Positions 1-12,285 of a DNA stretch of 64,000 nt are shown here, one piece after another. The translations under genes were made by a program, and so were the position numbers. Source of the DNA: Oceanimonas pelagia (GTDB taxonomy: Bacteria > Pseudomonadota > Gammaproteobacteria > Enterobacterales > Aeromonadaceae). The stretch spans positions 170,001 to 234,000 of the forward strand of contig NZ_CP118224.1 in NCBI RefSeq assembly GCF_030849025.1, in the 5' to 3' direction. Numbering within the stretch: the first letter of the stretch is position 1; each line of letters opens with the position of its first letter. Under the pieces are notes generated by a model. That model was not told the DNA's origin. It was given only the letters and a program-made list of their open reading frames with translations, and did no database searches.

Positions 1-1213
<1,213 letters not shown>

Positions 1214-1298
1214 ATACAACACCCAAGAAGTGTGAGGCCTTGCAGGTCGAGACTACAAACAGATTCATCAAACACAGTTTTTTCCGAATTAAGTTTTA

Positions 1299-1416
1299 TG
1301 CCTGGCGGCCATAGCGTTGTGGAACCACCTGATTCCATGCCGAACTCAGCAGTGAAACGCAACCGCGCCGATGATAGTGTGGCAGCTGCCATGTGAAAGT
1401 AGGTCACTGCCAGGCA
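1299..1416 (+). rRNA. rrf: 5S ribosomal RNA
   Basis: A 118-nt element begins TGCCTGGCGGCCATAGCG and ends CTGCCAGGCA, so its ends pair as in 5S rRNA. The internal CCGAACTCAG segment is the conserved loop. It lies 85 nt after the 23S 3' end with no tRNA between them, and a strong terminator follows. Confidence 0.98.
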
Positions 1417-1426
1417 CCCAATACCA

Positions 1427-1457
1427 AAAGCCCGATACTCACGTATCGGGCTTTTTT
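1427..1457 (+). terminator. Rho-independent terminator of the rRNA operon
   Basis: The hairpin AAGCCCGATAC / GTATCGGGCTT is followed by a run of T residues, 10 nt after the 5S gene. It closes the rrn operon. Confidence 0.92.
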
Positions 1458-1726
1458 CGTTTCTGCGAGATGGAGTGACCACGGCCAGGCACACTAACCA
1501 ACTTGGCAGATCCGAATTGATTCGGGCAGGAGACAGCCCCTTGCTCACGCGGGTGGCTTTTTCGTGACGCAATGGCGGATTTCTGCTCGAACGCTCTCTC
1601 CTTGCAAGGCCAGCGCTTGCCGAGCGAAGAAAAAAGGCATAGCGTTAAATTGTAATAAAGCTGTCATGGCCCGGTGCTTTAACTGGACCATGACCACGAC
1701 AAGGGCCTGGCCCGGGGAGCACGCCT
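1458..1726 (+). other. Intergenic region with inverted repeat before the PhoH-like gene
   Basis: No gene or tRNA is visible in these 270 bases. Near 1541-1565 there is a weak GC-rich hairpin followed by T residues, perhaps a relic terminator. At 1663-1669 and 1688-1694 GTCATGG and CCATGAC form an inverted repeat 33 nt upstream of the PhoH-like start codon. It could be an operator or a 5' leader hairpin. No clear -35/-10 pair was found. Confidence 0.4.
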
Positions 1727-3106
1727 ATGGACGGCTACGACCGCAAACGCTTTATTCTCGATACCAACGTACTGCTGCACGAACCCCTCTCCATTTACTC
1801 CTTTAAGGAACACGACGTCGTTATACCCATGACGGTGCTGGAAGAGCTGGATCGCATCAAGGATCGGCAGAAGGATGTCAGCCGGGACGCACGGGTGGCC
1901 ATTCGCACCCTGGAGGATATCTTTCACGATGCCACGCCGGAGCAGATTATTGCCGGGGTGCCACTGGGGCTGAAGGACGACGAAGCCTCGGGGCGTATTG
2001 CCATTATTTCGGATCGCCACCTGCCGGAAGGCTATGCGGTGTTTACCGACGATGAGGCCGACAACCGCATTATCAATACCGCGCTTTATCTGCAAAAACA
2101 TCATGGCGGCAGCAAAGCGGTGCTGGTGACCAAGGACATCAACATGCGGCTCAAGGCCAAGGGCGCCGGGCTGGAGCATGTGGAGGACTACCGCTCCGAT
2201 CAGCTGGTGGACGATATTCGGTTGCTGGCCAAGGGATTCTGCCATGTTGAAGACAGCTTCTGGGATCGGGTGGGCGAGTGTGAAAGCGAAACCCACGGTC
2301 GCGAAGTGATCCATACCGTCTCGGAAGAGTTGCTGCCGGGTGCCCATATCAACCAGTACCTGATCGACGATACCGACGATTTTGCCGGCCGGGTGATAGG
2401 GAAGGAAAACGGCCATCTTCGTTTTGTGGATTTGGGCCGGGAGCGCATGATGGGACGCAAGGCCTGGGGTATTCAGCCCAAGAACATTTATCAGGCCATG
2501 GCCCTGGATGCCCTGCTCGACCCTCATATCGACATGGTGATCCTGACCGGGCCGGCGGGCTGCGGCAAGACCCTGCTGGCCATGGCGTCGGCGCTGGAAA
2601 TGACCATTGAAAAGGGCATCTACGATCGGGTGATTGTCACCCGCAACACCCCGGAAATTGCCGAGAGCATCGGTTTTCTGCCCGGCTCGGAAGAGGAAAA
2701 AATGGCGCCCTGGCTGGCGGCCATCACCGATACCCTGGAAGTGCTGCACAAGCAGGACGAATGCATGGACGGCTCGCTCAGCTACATCATGGGCAAGGCC
2801 AATATTCAGTTCAAGTCGGTCAACTTCATGCGCGGGCGCAGTATTCAGAACACCTTTGTGTTGCTGGACGAATGCCAGAACCTGACCGCCTCCCAGCTCA
2901 AGACCATTATTACCCGCTGTGGGGAAGGCACCAAGCTGGTGTGCTCGGGCAATCTGGCCCAGATTGACTCCAACTATCTGACCCCGGTGACCTCCGGACT
3001 GACCTATATCGTGGAACGCTTCAAGGACTTTGAAGGCAGCGCCAATGTCTACCTTAACGGCGTGATGCGCAGCCGGCTGGCGTCCTTTGCCGAAGAGAAC
3101 CTGTGA
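1727..3106 (+). CDS. PhoH family PIN-domain ATPase (YlaK-like)
   Basis: The 459-aa protein has an N-terminal PIN ribonuclease-like domain (residues about 7-135, opening with FILDTNVLLHEP, whose Asp is a PIN acidic residue) fused to a C-terminal PhoH ATPase domain. The PhoH part shows Walker A GPAGCGKT near residue 275 and Walker B FVLLDECQN near residue 378. Two-domain PhoH proteins of this size are cytoplasmic and are linked to RNA metabolism and toxin-antitoxin-like PIN activity; the exact substrate is unknown. The gene appears monocistronic: an rRNA terminator precedes it and a bidirectional hairpin follows. It is not the shorter YbeZ-type PhoH, because the PIN domain is present. Confidence 0.9.
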   Translation: MDGYDRKRFILDTNVLLHEPLSIYSFKEHDVVIPMTVLEELDRIKDRQKDVSRDARVAIRTLEDIFHDATPEQIIAGVPLGLKDDEASGRIAIISDRHLPEGYAVFTDDEADNRIINTALYLQKHHGGSKAVLVTKDINMRLKAKGAGLEHVEDYRSDQLVDDIRLLAKGFCHVEDSFWDRVGECESETHGREVIHTVSEELLPGAHINQYLIDDTDDFAGRVIGKENGHLRFVDLGRERMMGRKAWGIQPKNIYQAMALDALLDPHIDMVILTGPAGCGKTLLAMASALEMTIEKGIYDRVIVTRNTPEIAESIGFLPGSEEEKMAPWLAAITDTLEVLHKQDECMDGSLSYIMGKANIQFKSVNFMRGRSIQNTFVLLDECQNLTASQLKTIITRCGEGTKLVCSGNLAQIDSNYLTPVTSGLTYIVERFKDFEGSANVYLNGVMRSRLASFAEENL

Positions 3107-3115
3107 AAATCACAC

Positions 3116-3145
3116 AAGGAGTGAGGCAAGCTCACTCCTTTCCCT
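3116..3145. terminator. Bidirectional hairpin between the phoH-like gene and thiQ
   Basis: AAGGAGTGAG and CTCACTCCTT pair across a 5-nt loop. On the plus strand a pyrimidine-rich tail (TTTCCC) follows. It sits directly after the PhoH-like stop codon and overlaps the last codons of thiQ, so it probably ends both convergent transcripts. Confidence 0.6.
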
Positions 3146-3848
3146 TTCCTGTGCACATTCCCAAATAGGCTTTTAATTCGGGGGTACGGGGAGCCAACAG
3201 CAGCGCCCGGTCTCCCTGCTCAAGAATACGGCCGTCATGCACATAGGCGATGCGGTCGGCAACCCGCGCCGCCTCTTCCGGATGGTGGGTGACCAGCAGT
3301 ACGATGAGGCCCAGCCGGGTGGTTTGTTCCCGCAATAACTGCAGCAGTTCAAAACGCAGCGCCGGATCCAGGGCCGAAAAGGGTTCGTCCAGCAGCAGGA
3401 CCGGCCGGTTGCGCACCAGACAACGGGCCAGACCCACCCGCTGCTGCTGTCCGCCCGACAGTTGTGCCGGCTTGCGCTTCAGCAGCTGAGTAATGTTCAG
3501 CTGGGCCGCCACTTGCCGTACCTGTTGTTGCTGGTCGTCGTTCAGGCGCAATCCGGCATCCAGGCCAATGGCGATATTCTGATATACCGTCATGTGCCAG
3601 AACAGGTTATTGTCCTGAAACAGGGTGGTCAGGGGGCGCTCGGCTGGTGGAAGGGACAGCAACTCCCGGCCACTCAGTGTCAGGCTGCCCGAGTCGATAC
3701 CGGCAAAGCCGCCAATCATGGCCAGCAGGGTAGACTTGCCGGCGCCACTGGGACCGAGCAGCGCGGTAATGGTGCCCGGTGCGGCGCTCAGGGAAAAGCA
3801 CAGACGTTGTTCCGGGTAATGAGCACTCAGGTTAGTCAGCGTGAGCAT
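3132..3848 (-). CDS. thiQ: Thiamine/TPP ABC transporter ATP-binding protein
   Basis: The 238-aa ABC ATPase energises uptake of thiamine and thiamine phosphates through ThiP at the inner membrane. Visible motifs are Walker A (GPSGAGKST), the signature LSGGQQQRV, Walker B (VLLLDEPFSALDP) and the switch His in LLVTHHPEE. The start MLTLTNLSAHYPEQ matches the E. coli ThiQ N-terminus better than an upstream in-frame ATG 24 nt earlier. The gene overlaps the end of thiP by 17 nt, and the order thiB-thiP-thiQ is the standard operon. Confidence 0.93.
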   Translation of the reverse strand: MLTLTNLSAHYPEQRLCFSLSAAPGTITALLGPSGAGKSTLLAMIGGFAGIDSGSLTLSGRELLSLPPAERPLTTLFQDNNLFWHMTVYQNIAIGLDAGLRLNDDQQQQVRQVAAQLNITQLLKRKPAQLSGGQQQRVGLARCLVRNRPVLLLDEPFSALDPALRFELLQLLREQTTRLGLIVLLVTHHPEEAARVADRIAYVHDGRILEQGDRALLLAPRTPELKAYLGMCTGKGKE

Positions 3849-5430
3849 GCTTGCCTCCCAGTACTCCTTCAATTAGCAGGAACAGTGCCAGGTTCAGGGT
3901 CAGCAGCACCAGGGCGGTGGCGGCAGCCTCGGTCATCTGGTAGCTGCCCAGCTGCTGGTACAGCAGCCAGGGCAGGGTCTGCAGGTGCTGATTGCCAAAC
4001 AGCGCAATGGCGCTGAGATCCCCGAGGGACAGCATCACCGCCAGCGCCAGAGCCAGCGCCAGCGGCCGGCGCAGCAGCGGCCACTCCACCAGGCGAGCCC
4101 GGTCCAGGGCGCGCACGTTCAGGCTGGCACACAACCGGTCGTAACGCAGGACTACCTGTTCCATGGGTTGTTGCAGGGTGCGCAGGCCATAGGGCATGGC
4201 CATCAGCGCATTGACCAGGATCACCAGCAAGGGACCAAGAGCAAACACATCGGCCACGCCTCGCAGCAGAATAAACAGGCCGGTGGACAACACCACGGCA
4301 GGCAGCACCAGAATGACGGAGCCGCCGGCTTCCAGCCCGCCGGCAAGCCGGCGGCGGCCTTCCCTGAGCTTCAGATGCCGGCTGGTGAGCAACAGGCCTG
4401 TGGTCAGCAGTACCGACAGCAGGCCGGCGCCAATGGCAATGACCATGGACTGGCTCAGGGCAGACCACAGCCGGGCCGAAACCAGTGCCGGAAGTAACTG
4501 CGGATTGAGACCGGCGGTGACGATGGCCAGCAGTGGCGGCAGGAAAATGCTCAGTGCCAGTGTCATCACCAGCGTATCGGTCAGGCGGGTGTGCCACCAG
4601 CGGGCGTCATGGCGCGGGCAGCATGGCTGAGCCTCACCCCGGAATGCGGGGGGCTTGCTGACGCGATATTGCAGCCACAGGAAAGCGCCGCAGAACAGCA
4701 GTTGCAACAGCGCCAGACTGCCCGCCAGAGGCAGATCGAAGTCGTAGCGCAGGGCCTGATAAATGGCCACTTCCAGGGTGGTGGATTTGGGGCCGCCGCC
4801 CAGCGCCATCACGGTGGCAAAGCTGGTGAAGCAGAGCATGAAGATCAGGCTGGCCAGCCCGGGCAGGGCAGCGCGTACCGCCGGCCAGACCAGCCAGCGA
4901 AACAGCTGCCGGCTGTTAAAACCCAGCTGGCTGGCCAGCCGCCACTGGCTGGCGGGAATGGCTTCAATGCTTTGTAGCAGAATACGTGCCGCCAGCGGCA
5001 TATTGAAAAACACGTGGGCCAGCAGAATACCGGTCAGGCCATAAAGGTAGCTGACCGGCTCAACCCCCAGCCATTCCAGCAACCGGTTGCTCCAGCCCTG
5101 ACGACCGTGCACCGCTACCAGGCCGAACACCACCAGGATCACCGGCAGCACCAGGGTCAGGCCGAACAGCCGCAGCAGCAGAGTGCGGCCGGGAAAGCGC
5201 CGGCGCGACAGGGCCTGGGCCAGGGGCAAGGCCAGGCCCAGGCTGAGCAGGGTGGACAGGGCCGCCTGGTAAAAGCTGAACCAGATCACATGGCGCAGGT
5301 AGGTGTCGCGCAACAACGGGCTCAGGTCGGCACTGCCCTGCACCAGCAGGGCCGTAATGGGCGCGGCGGTGAGCAACAGAATGGTGCCGGTGCTGAGTGA
5401 CCCCGGCAGCCACCATAAACGCAATGGCAT
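3832..5430 (-). CDS. thiP: Thiamine/TPP ABC transporter permease
   Basis: The 532-aa protein is close in length to E. coli ThiP (536 aa). It is very hydrophobic, with about twelve predicted membrane segments arranged as two fused permease halves, and each half carries an EAA-type loop that contacts the ATPase. The chosen ATG overlaps the thiB stop in a TGATG arrangement, a strong translational-coupling signal. An in-frame ATG 36 nt upstream (5466) is possible but has no ribosome binding site. It forms the membrane channel of ThiBPQ. Confidence 0.92.
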   Translation of the reverse strand: MPLRLWWLPGSLSTGTILLLTAAPITALLVQGSADLSPLLRDTYLRHVIWFSFYQAALSTLLSLGLALPLAQALSRRRFPGRTLLLRLFGLTLVLPVILVVFGLVAVHGRQGWSNRLLEWLGVEPVSYLYGLTGILLAHVFFNMPLAARILLQSIEAIPASQWRLASQLGFNSRQLFRWLVWPAVRAALPGLASLIFMLCFTSFATVMALGGGPKSTTLEVAIYQALRYDFDLPLAGSLALLQLLFCGAFLWLQYRVSKPPAFRGEAQPCCPRHDARWWHTRLTDTLVMTLALSIFLPPLLAIVTAGLNPQLLPALVSARLWSALSQSMVIAIGAGLLSVLLTTGLLLTSRHLKLREGRRRLAGGLEAGGSVILVLPAVVLSTGLFILLRGVADVFALGPLLVILVNALMAMPYGLRTLQQPMEQVVLRYDRLCASLNVRALDRARLVEWPLLRRPLALALALAVMLSLGDLSAIALFGNQHLQTLPWLLYQQLGSYQMTEAAATALVLLTLNLALFLLIEGVLGGKHAHAD

Positions 5431-6413
5431 CAGCGGGTGGTGGCGGCGAGCCACTGACGCAGCCATTGTTTGCGCTGGCTGGCCACTTCCTCGGCAGTAA
5501 AGCTCAGCGCCTGCGCGGGTATCACCAGCTCGTCAAAACCGGTGGGCAGCTCGGTGTCGATCACCGGATACATCCAGTTGCCCGCGGGAATGTGCCGCTG
5601 AAAGCCCGGGCCGGTCATAAACCGCAGAAACCGGTCGGCCAGCTCGGGCTGGCTGCTGCCCTTGATCTTGCCGGCCACTTCCACCTGCATATAGTGACCT
5701 TCTTCAAAGGCGGCGGCCCGGTACTGGTGTTGTTGCTCCGCCTCAATGTGATAGGCCGGCGAGGTGGTGTAGGACAGCACCAGATCGGCCTCGCCCTTGA
5801 GGAACATGCCGTAGGATTCGCTCCAGCCCTTGGTCACTGCCACGGTACGCTTGGCCAGGTTTTGCCACACGTCCGGGGCCTGGTCACCATAGAGCTTTTG
5901 TACCCACAGCAGCAGGCCCTGGCCCGGAGTGCTGGTGCGGGGATCCTGATACAGCAGGGTCAGTTCGGGACGCTTGAGCAGCTCGGCAAAACTGGCGGGG
6001 GGAGTGGCCAGCCGTTCTGTGTTGTAGATAAAGGCGAAATAGCCGTAATCAAAGGGCAGAAAGTAGGGATTGCTCCAGCCGCCGGGCAGGGTCAGCCCGG
6101 CGGGCGTCAGGCCATGAGGCTCAATCAGGCCGGTGTCTTCGGCCGCCTGCAGCAGGTTGTTGTCGAGTCCCAGCACCACATCGGCTTTCGTGTTGTCTCC
6201 TTCCAGCCGCAGCCGGTTGAGAATGGACACGCCGTCGTCCAGTGCCACCCACTGCAAATCACAGTCACATTCGGCTTCAAAGGCCTGCTCAATGGCCGGC
6301 CCGGGCCCCCAGTCGGATGCAAATGAGCTATAGGTATAGATGGTAAGCGTCGGTGTCTGTGCCGCCAGCGGTACGCTGGCCGCCAGCAGCAAGGCAAACA
6401 GAGTCTGTTTCAC
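5430..6413 (-). CDS. thiB: Thiamine-binding periplasmic protein
   Basis: The 327-aa periplasmic solute-binding protein opens with a signal peptide (VKQTLFALLLAASVPLAAQ). The mature N-terminus TLTIYTYSSFASDWGPGPA and the segment KADVVLGLDNNLL closely follow E. coli ThiB, so the ligand should be thiamine, its monophosphate or TPP. A GTG start is chosen because AGGGAG lies 6 nt upstream and the signal peptide begins there; the longer upstream reading lacks these features. No TPP riboswitch is visible in the 133-bp upstream gap. Location next to leuD matches the enterobacterial leu-thi neighbourhood. Confidence 0.93.
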   Translation of the reverse strand: MKQTLFALLLAASVPLAAQTPTLTIYTYSSFASDWGPGPAIEQAFEAECDCDLQWVALDDGVSILNRLRLEGDNTKADVVLGLDNNLLQAAEDTGLIEPHGLTPAGLTLPGGWSNPYFLPFDYGYFAFIYNTERLATPPASFAELLKRPELTLLYQDPRTSTPGQGLLLWVQKLYGDQAPDVWQNLAKRTVAVTKGWSESYGMFLKGEADLVLSYTTSPAYHIEAEQQHQYRAAAFEEGHYMQVEVAGKIKGSSQPELADRFLRFMTGPGFQRHIPAGNWMYPVIDTELPTGFDELVIPAQALSFTAEEVASQRKQWLRQWLAATTR

Positions 6414-6546
6414 GGGCCACTCCCTGGTTGGGTTTTTGCATCGGGGGGAACACGCTGCTTTTGCCGGCGAGCCCGATTGCAATGGGGTAAGGGCGCTATT
6501 GTAGGAAGATTTATCCTGTGAAACCAGCCATTGAAAGGATGAGCCC

Positions 6547-6837
6547 ATGTTATCTGCCAACAAGGAGCAGCGGCTGTTCAGCCGCATTCAAGTCAATGCC
6601 ACCGTGATCCTGGCCACCACCAGCGAACGTATTCAGGGAACCTGTCTTAACCTGAGTCCGGAAGGCGTGCTGATGGAAGTGGAGTGCGGCCGCTGCAGGC
6701 CGGGCCAGCAGTGGCAACTGGTGCTGCCTTCGGCCGGCGAGCGGGTGCCGCCGCTCAAGGCCATGGCCCGGGTGCTGAGGGTGGAAGAAGGCGTAACCAG
6801 CGATCTGGTGGCGCTGTTTCTGGAAGATGTGCACTGA
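6547..6837 (+). CDS. PilZ domain protein
   Basis: The 96-aa protein is a single PilZ domain. The N-terminal EQRLFSRIQV supplies an RxxxR-like cyclic-di-GMP contact, and LNLSPEGVLMEV corresponds to the (D/N)xSxxG motif. Stand-alone PilZ proteins act as cytoplasmic c-di-GMP receptors, often on motility or surface behaviour; the partner cannot be read from the sequence. It is divergent from thiBPQ and convergent with the leu operon, so it is probably transcribed alone. The RxxxR motif here has one extra residue spacing, so binding should be tested before being assumed. Confidence 0.8.
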   Translation: MLSANKEQRLFSRIQVNATVILATTSERIQGTCLNLSPEGVLMEVECGRCRPGQQWQLVLPSAGERVPPLKAMARVLRVEEGVTSDLVALFLEDVH

Positions 6838-6850
6838 ACCAGCATGCCAA

Positions 6851-6878
6851 TAAAAACGCCGGCCCAGGCCGGCGTTCT
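6851..6878 (-). terminator. Terminator of the leucine operon
   Basis: AACGCCGGCC and GGCCGGCGTT form a perfect 10-bp stem. On the minus strand it is followed by TTTTTATT, giving a good intrinsic terminator 17 nt after leuD. It may also slow transcription arriving from the PilZ gene. Confidence 0.85.
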
Positions 6879-6894
6879 GCATTGTGTTTCAGGT

Positions 6895-7494
6895 TTACAG
6901 CCAGGCCGGCTGCCGGGCCTCGTAGGCGTCGATTTGATCCGCGTGTTGCAGGGTCAGGCCGATATTGTCGAGGCCGTTGAGCAGGCAGTAGCGGCGGAAC
7001 TCGTCAATCTCGAACGAAAAGGCGTGCTCGCCGGCGCGCACTTCCTGCGCTTCCAGATCCACGGTGATCTCGGCACCCTTGTGGGCGGCCACGTGCTGGA
7101 ACAGGGCTTCCACCTGCGCTTCGGTCAGCCGCACCGGCACCATGCCGTTGTTGATGGCGTTGCCGTAGAAGATGTCGGCAAAGCTGGGGGCGATCACCGC
7201 CTTGAGGCCAAAGTCGGCCAGCGCCCAGGGCGCGTGCTCGCGGCTGGAGCCGCAGCCGAAGTTTTCCCGGGCCAGCAGGATCACCGCCTGATCGTAGGGC
7301 GCCTGGTTGAGCACGAACTCGGGGTTCGGCTGCTCGCCGGCGTCATCGAGAAAGCGCCAGTCGTGAAACAGGTGCTTGCCAAAGCCGGACCGGGTCACCT
7401 TTTGCAGAAACTGCTTGGGAATGATCTGATCGGTGTCTACGTTGGCCGCATCCAGGGGGGCGGCGATACCGGTTAATTGCTTGAATCCGCTCAT
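6895..7494 (-). CDS. leuD: 3-isopropylmalate dehydratase small subunit
   Basis: The 199-aa swivel-domain subunit works with LeuC to isomerise 2-isopropylmalate to 3-isopropylmalate in leucine synthesis. The start [15 protein letters not shown] and the segments [13 protein letters not shown] and [14 protein letters not shown] are hallmark LeuD sequences. Start chosen at ATG 7494 rather than an upstream in-frame ATG, since it matches known LeuD N-termini. It is the last gene of leuABCD, 10 nt after leuC. Confidence 0.97.
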   Translation of the reverse strand: MSGFKQLTGIAAPLDAANVDTDQIIPKQFLQKVTRSGFGKHLFHDWRFLDDAGEQPNPEFVLNQAPYDQAVILLARENFGCGSSREHAPWALADFGLKAVIAPSFADIFYGNAINNGMVPVRLTEAQVEALFQHVAAHKGAEITVDLEAQEVRAGEHAFSFEIDEFRRYCLLNGLDNIGLTLQHADQIDAYEARQPAWL

Positions 7495-7504
7495 ACTATT
7501 CCCC

Positions 7505-8901
7505 TTACAGATCCCGAATGTCGACAAAATGACCGAACACGGCGGCGGCGGCGGCCATGGCCGGGCTCACCAGGTGAGTGCGGCCACCCCGGCCCTGACG
7601 GCCTTCAAAGTTGCGGTTGCTGGTGGCGGCACAACGCTCGCCCGGCTGCAGCCGGTCGTTGTTCATGGCCAGACACATGGAGCAACCGGGCAGGCGCCAT
7701 TCAAAACCGGCTTCGATAAAGATCTTGTCCAGGCCTTCGGCTTCGGCCTGGGCCTTGACCTGCTGGGAGCCGGGCACCACCAGCGCCTGTACGCCGGCGG
7801 CCACCTTACGGCCTTTGGCGATGGCGGCGGCGGCGCGCAGATCTTCGATGCGGCTGTTGGTGCAGGAGCCGATAAACACCTTGTCGATGCTCACGTCGGT
7901 GAGCTTGCCACCGGCGGGAATGTCCATGTACTGCAGGGCCTTGACCGCAGACTGACGCTCAACGGCATCGTCAAAGTCTTCCGGCGCAGGAATGGTGCCG
8001 TTCACCGGCATCACCTGGCCCGGGTTGGTGCCCCAGGTGACCTGCGGCGCAATGGCGTTGCCGTCGAGCTCGACCACGGCGTCGAATTCGGCGCCTTCAT
8101 CGGACTTGAGGGTCTGCCAGTAGGCCACGGCCTGCTCCCACTGCTCGCCTTCGGGAGCGAAGGGACGGCCCTTGAGGTAGTCAAAGGTGGTCTGATCGGG
8201 GGCGATAAGACCCGCCTTGGCGCCCAGCTCGATGGCCATGTTACAGATGGTCATGCGCGCTTCCATCGACAGCGCCTCGATGGCGCTGCCGCAGAACTCC
8301 ACCACATAACCGGTGCCGCCGGCGTGGCCGACCTTGCCGATGATGGCCAGCACCACGTCCTTGGCGCTGATGCCCGGGTTGAGCTCGCCGTTGACCTGAA
8401 TCTTCATGGTCCTGGCCCGGCCCTGCTTCAGGGTCTGGGTGGCCATGACGTGTTCCACCTCTGAGGTGCCGATACCGAACGCCAGGGCGCCAAAGGCACC
8501 GTGGGTGGCGGTGTGGGAGTCGCCGCAGACGATGGTGGTGCCCGGCAGGGTCAGACCCAGCTCGGGGCCGATGACGTGCACTATGCCCTGGTACTTGTGG
8601 TGCAGGTCATAGAGGGGCACGCCGAACTCTTCACAGTTCTTGGCCAGGGTTTCCATCTGGATTCGGGCCATTTCACCGGAAGCGGCGATGTCGTTGGTCT
8701 CGGTGGAGACGTTGTGATCCATGGTTGCCCAGGTGCGGTCGGGGCGGCGCAGCTTGCGGCCCTTTTCGCGCAGGCCGTCAAAGGCCTGGGGCGAGGTGAC
8801 TTCGTGCACCAGGTGGCGGTCGATGTACAGCAGCGGGGTTTCGCCGGCTTCGTTGCGCACCAGGTGGGCGTCAAATACTTTCTGGTAAAGGGTCTTGGCC
8901 A

Positions 8902-8902
<1 letters not shown>
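7505..8902 (-). CDS. leuC: 3-isopropylmalate dehydratase large subunit
   Basis: The 465-aa aconitase-family protein carries the [4Fe-4S] cluster that binds the substrate. The cluster ligands are visible in [11 protein letters not shown] and in CSMCLAMN near the C-terminus, and [14 protein letters not shown] is the conserved substrate loop. Length equals the E. coli protein (466 aa). It overlaps leuB by the last base of the stop/start region, indicating translational coupling in leuABCD. Confidence 0.97.
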
Positions 8903-11570
<2,668 letters not shown>

Positions 11571-11611
11571 GTCGCTTTCCTCTGTGTATTCGTGCCGCCC
11601 GAGGCAGAATG

Positions 11612-11643
11612 AAAAAAACCCGTGCGGACGGCACGGGTTTTTA
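11612..11643 (-). terminator. Attenuator terminator of the leu operon
   Basis: On the minus strand AAACCCGTGC pairs with GCACGGGTTT and a long T run follows, giving a classical intrinsic terminator. It lies between the leader peptide (ends 11694) and leuA (starts 11570). This is the layout of transcription attenuation: slow translation of the Leu codons would favour an antiterminator. Confidence 0.88.
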
Positions 11644-11693
11644 AGTGTGAAACTGTGTGAATGATAAATTCCAGCTACGCCTGACCCCGTGCG

Positions 11694-11741
11694 CTAAAGC
11701 ACCTTGTCGGTTAGTAGTAGTAGCTGAATTCGCTTTTGCAT
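11694..11741 (-). CDS. leuL: Leucine operon leader peptide
   Basis: A 15-codon ORF reads MQKRIQLLLLTDKVL and stops at TAG. It has four consecutive Leu codons, all CUA, the rarest Leu codon in high-GC gammaproteobacteria, and a fifth Leu at the last position. E. coli LeuL likewise has four adjacent Leu codons including CUA. It lies between a promoter with a perfect -35 box and an intrinsic terminator preceding leuA. Its role is regulatory: ribosome stalling when charged leucyl-tRNA is scarce. Confidence 0.93.
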   Translation of the reverse strand: MQKRIQLLLLTDKVL

Positions 11742-11781
11742 GGTCACTCACATCAGGAAAGAATCCGTTAACAACGCTATA

Positions 11782-11810
11782 CAGATAACGATTAACGGCA
11801 GCGCTGTCAA
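11782..11810 (-). promoter_or_regulatory. Probable leu operon promoter
   Basis: On the minus strand a perfect TTGACA -35 box (11805-11810) is followed after 17 bp by TATCTG (11782-11787), placing a start site about 35 nt before the leader ATG. Confidence 0.65.
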
Positions 11811-12285
11811 CTTTGTGCCGGCCGGCAATGATGTTGAAATGGTTTAAATATGAATGAAACAACGCCGCGTTATGGTTTTTTGTGCTGTTTAATTGTCTTT
11901 TTTGCATTCGTAATACTGCTGTTTAACTGTAATGCCTGTTTATTGTTTTGTTGTTGCTAAATTCTTGAGTGGCCGGACCGGCTGGTGAGGCTTTGAGCAC
12001 TGGCGCCAGTGGCCATATTTTGTTGGCGCTGTTGCGCCCGGGGCCTCTATGGCAGGCTGTTCCGAGCGAAGCCGACGGATTTGCCAAAGCCCGTAGACAA
12101 CGGATTTAAAGCAGGTTAAGGTGATTTTTCATCCTTTTTCTGCTTATCTTCAGCTTCGCTGTTGTAAGTTGTTGTTTTATAAATATAAAAAGTCGCTTAT
12201 TTTGTCATGTTGCCCGGCTGGCGGCCGCGTGTGGCTGTACGAGAGAGTGGCAAGGTGAACGGAGCAGAGCCTGGAGGGCTTTACC
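11811..12285 (+). promoter_or_regulatory. leu-ilvI divergent intergenic region with probable ilvI promoter
   Basis: This 475-bp AT-rich stretch holds no gene; leuO, which sits here in enterobacteria, is absent. A candidate ilvI promoter is TTGTAA (12162-12167), 16-bp spacer, TATAAA (12184-12189). The poly-T/poly-A tracts at 11876-11960 could bend DNA or bind Lrp, the usual ilvIH activator, but no clear Lrp site was identified. Confidence 0.45.

Noticed and set aside
6414-6546. TPP riboswitch before thiBPQ
   Set aside because: No CTGAGA or conserved TPP-aptamer core could be found on the minus strand; only a normal ribosome binding site is visible.
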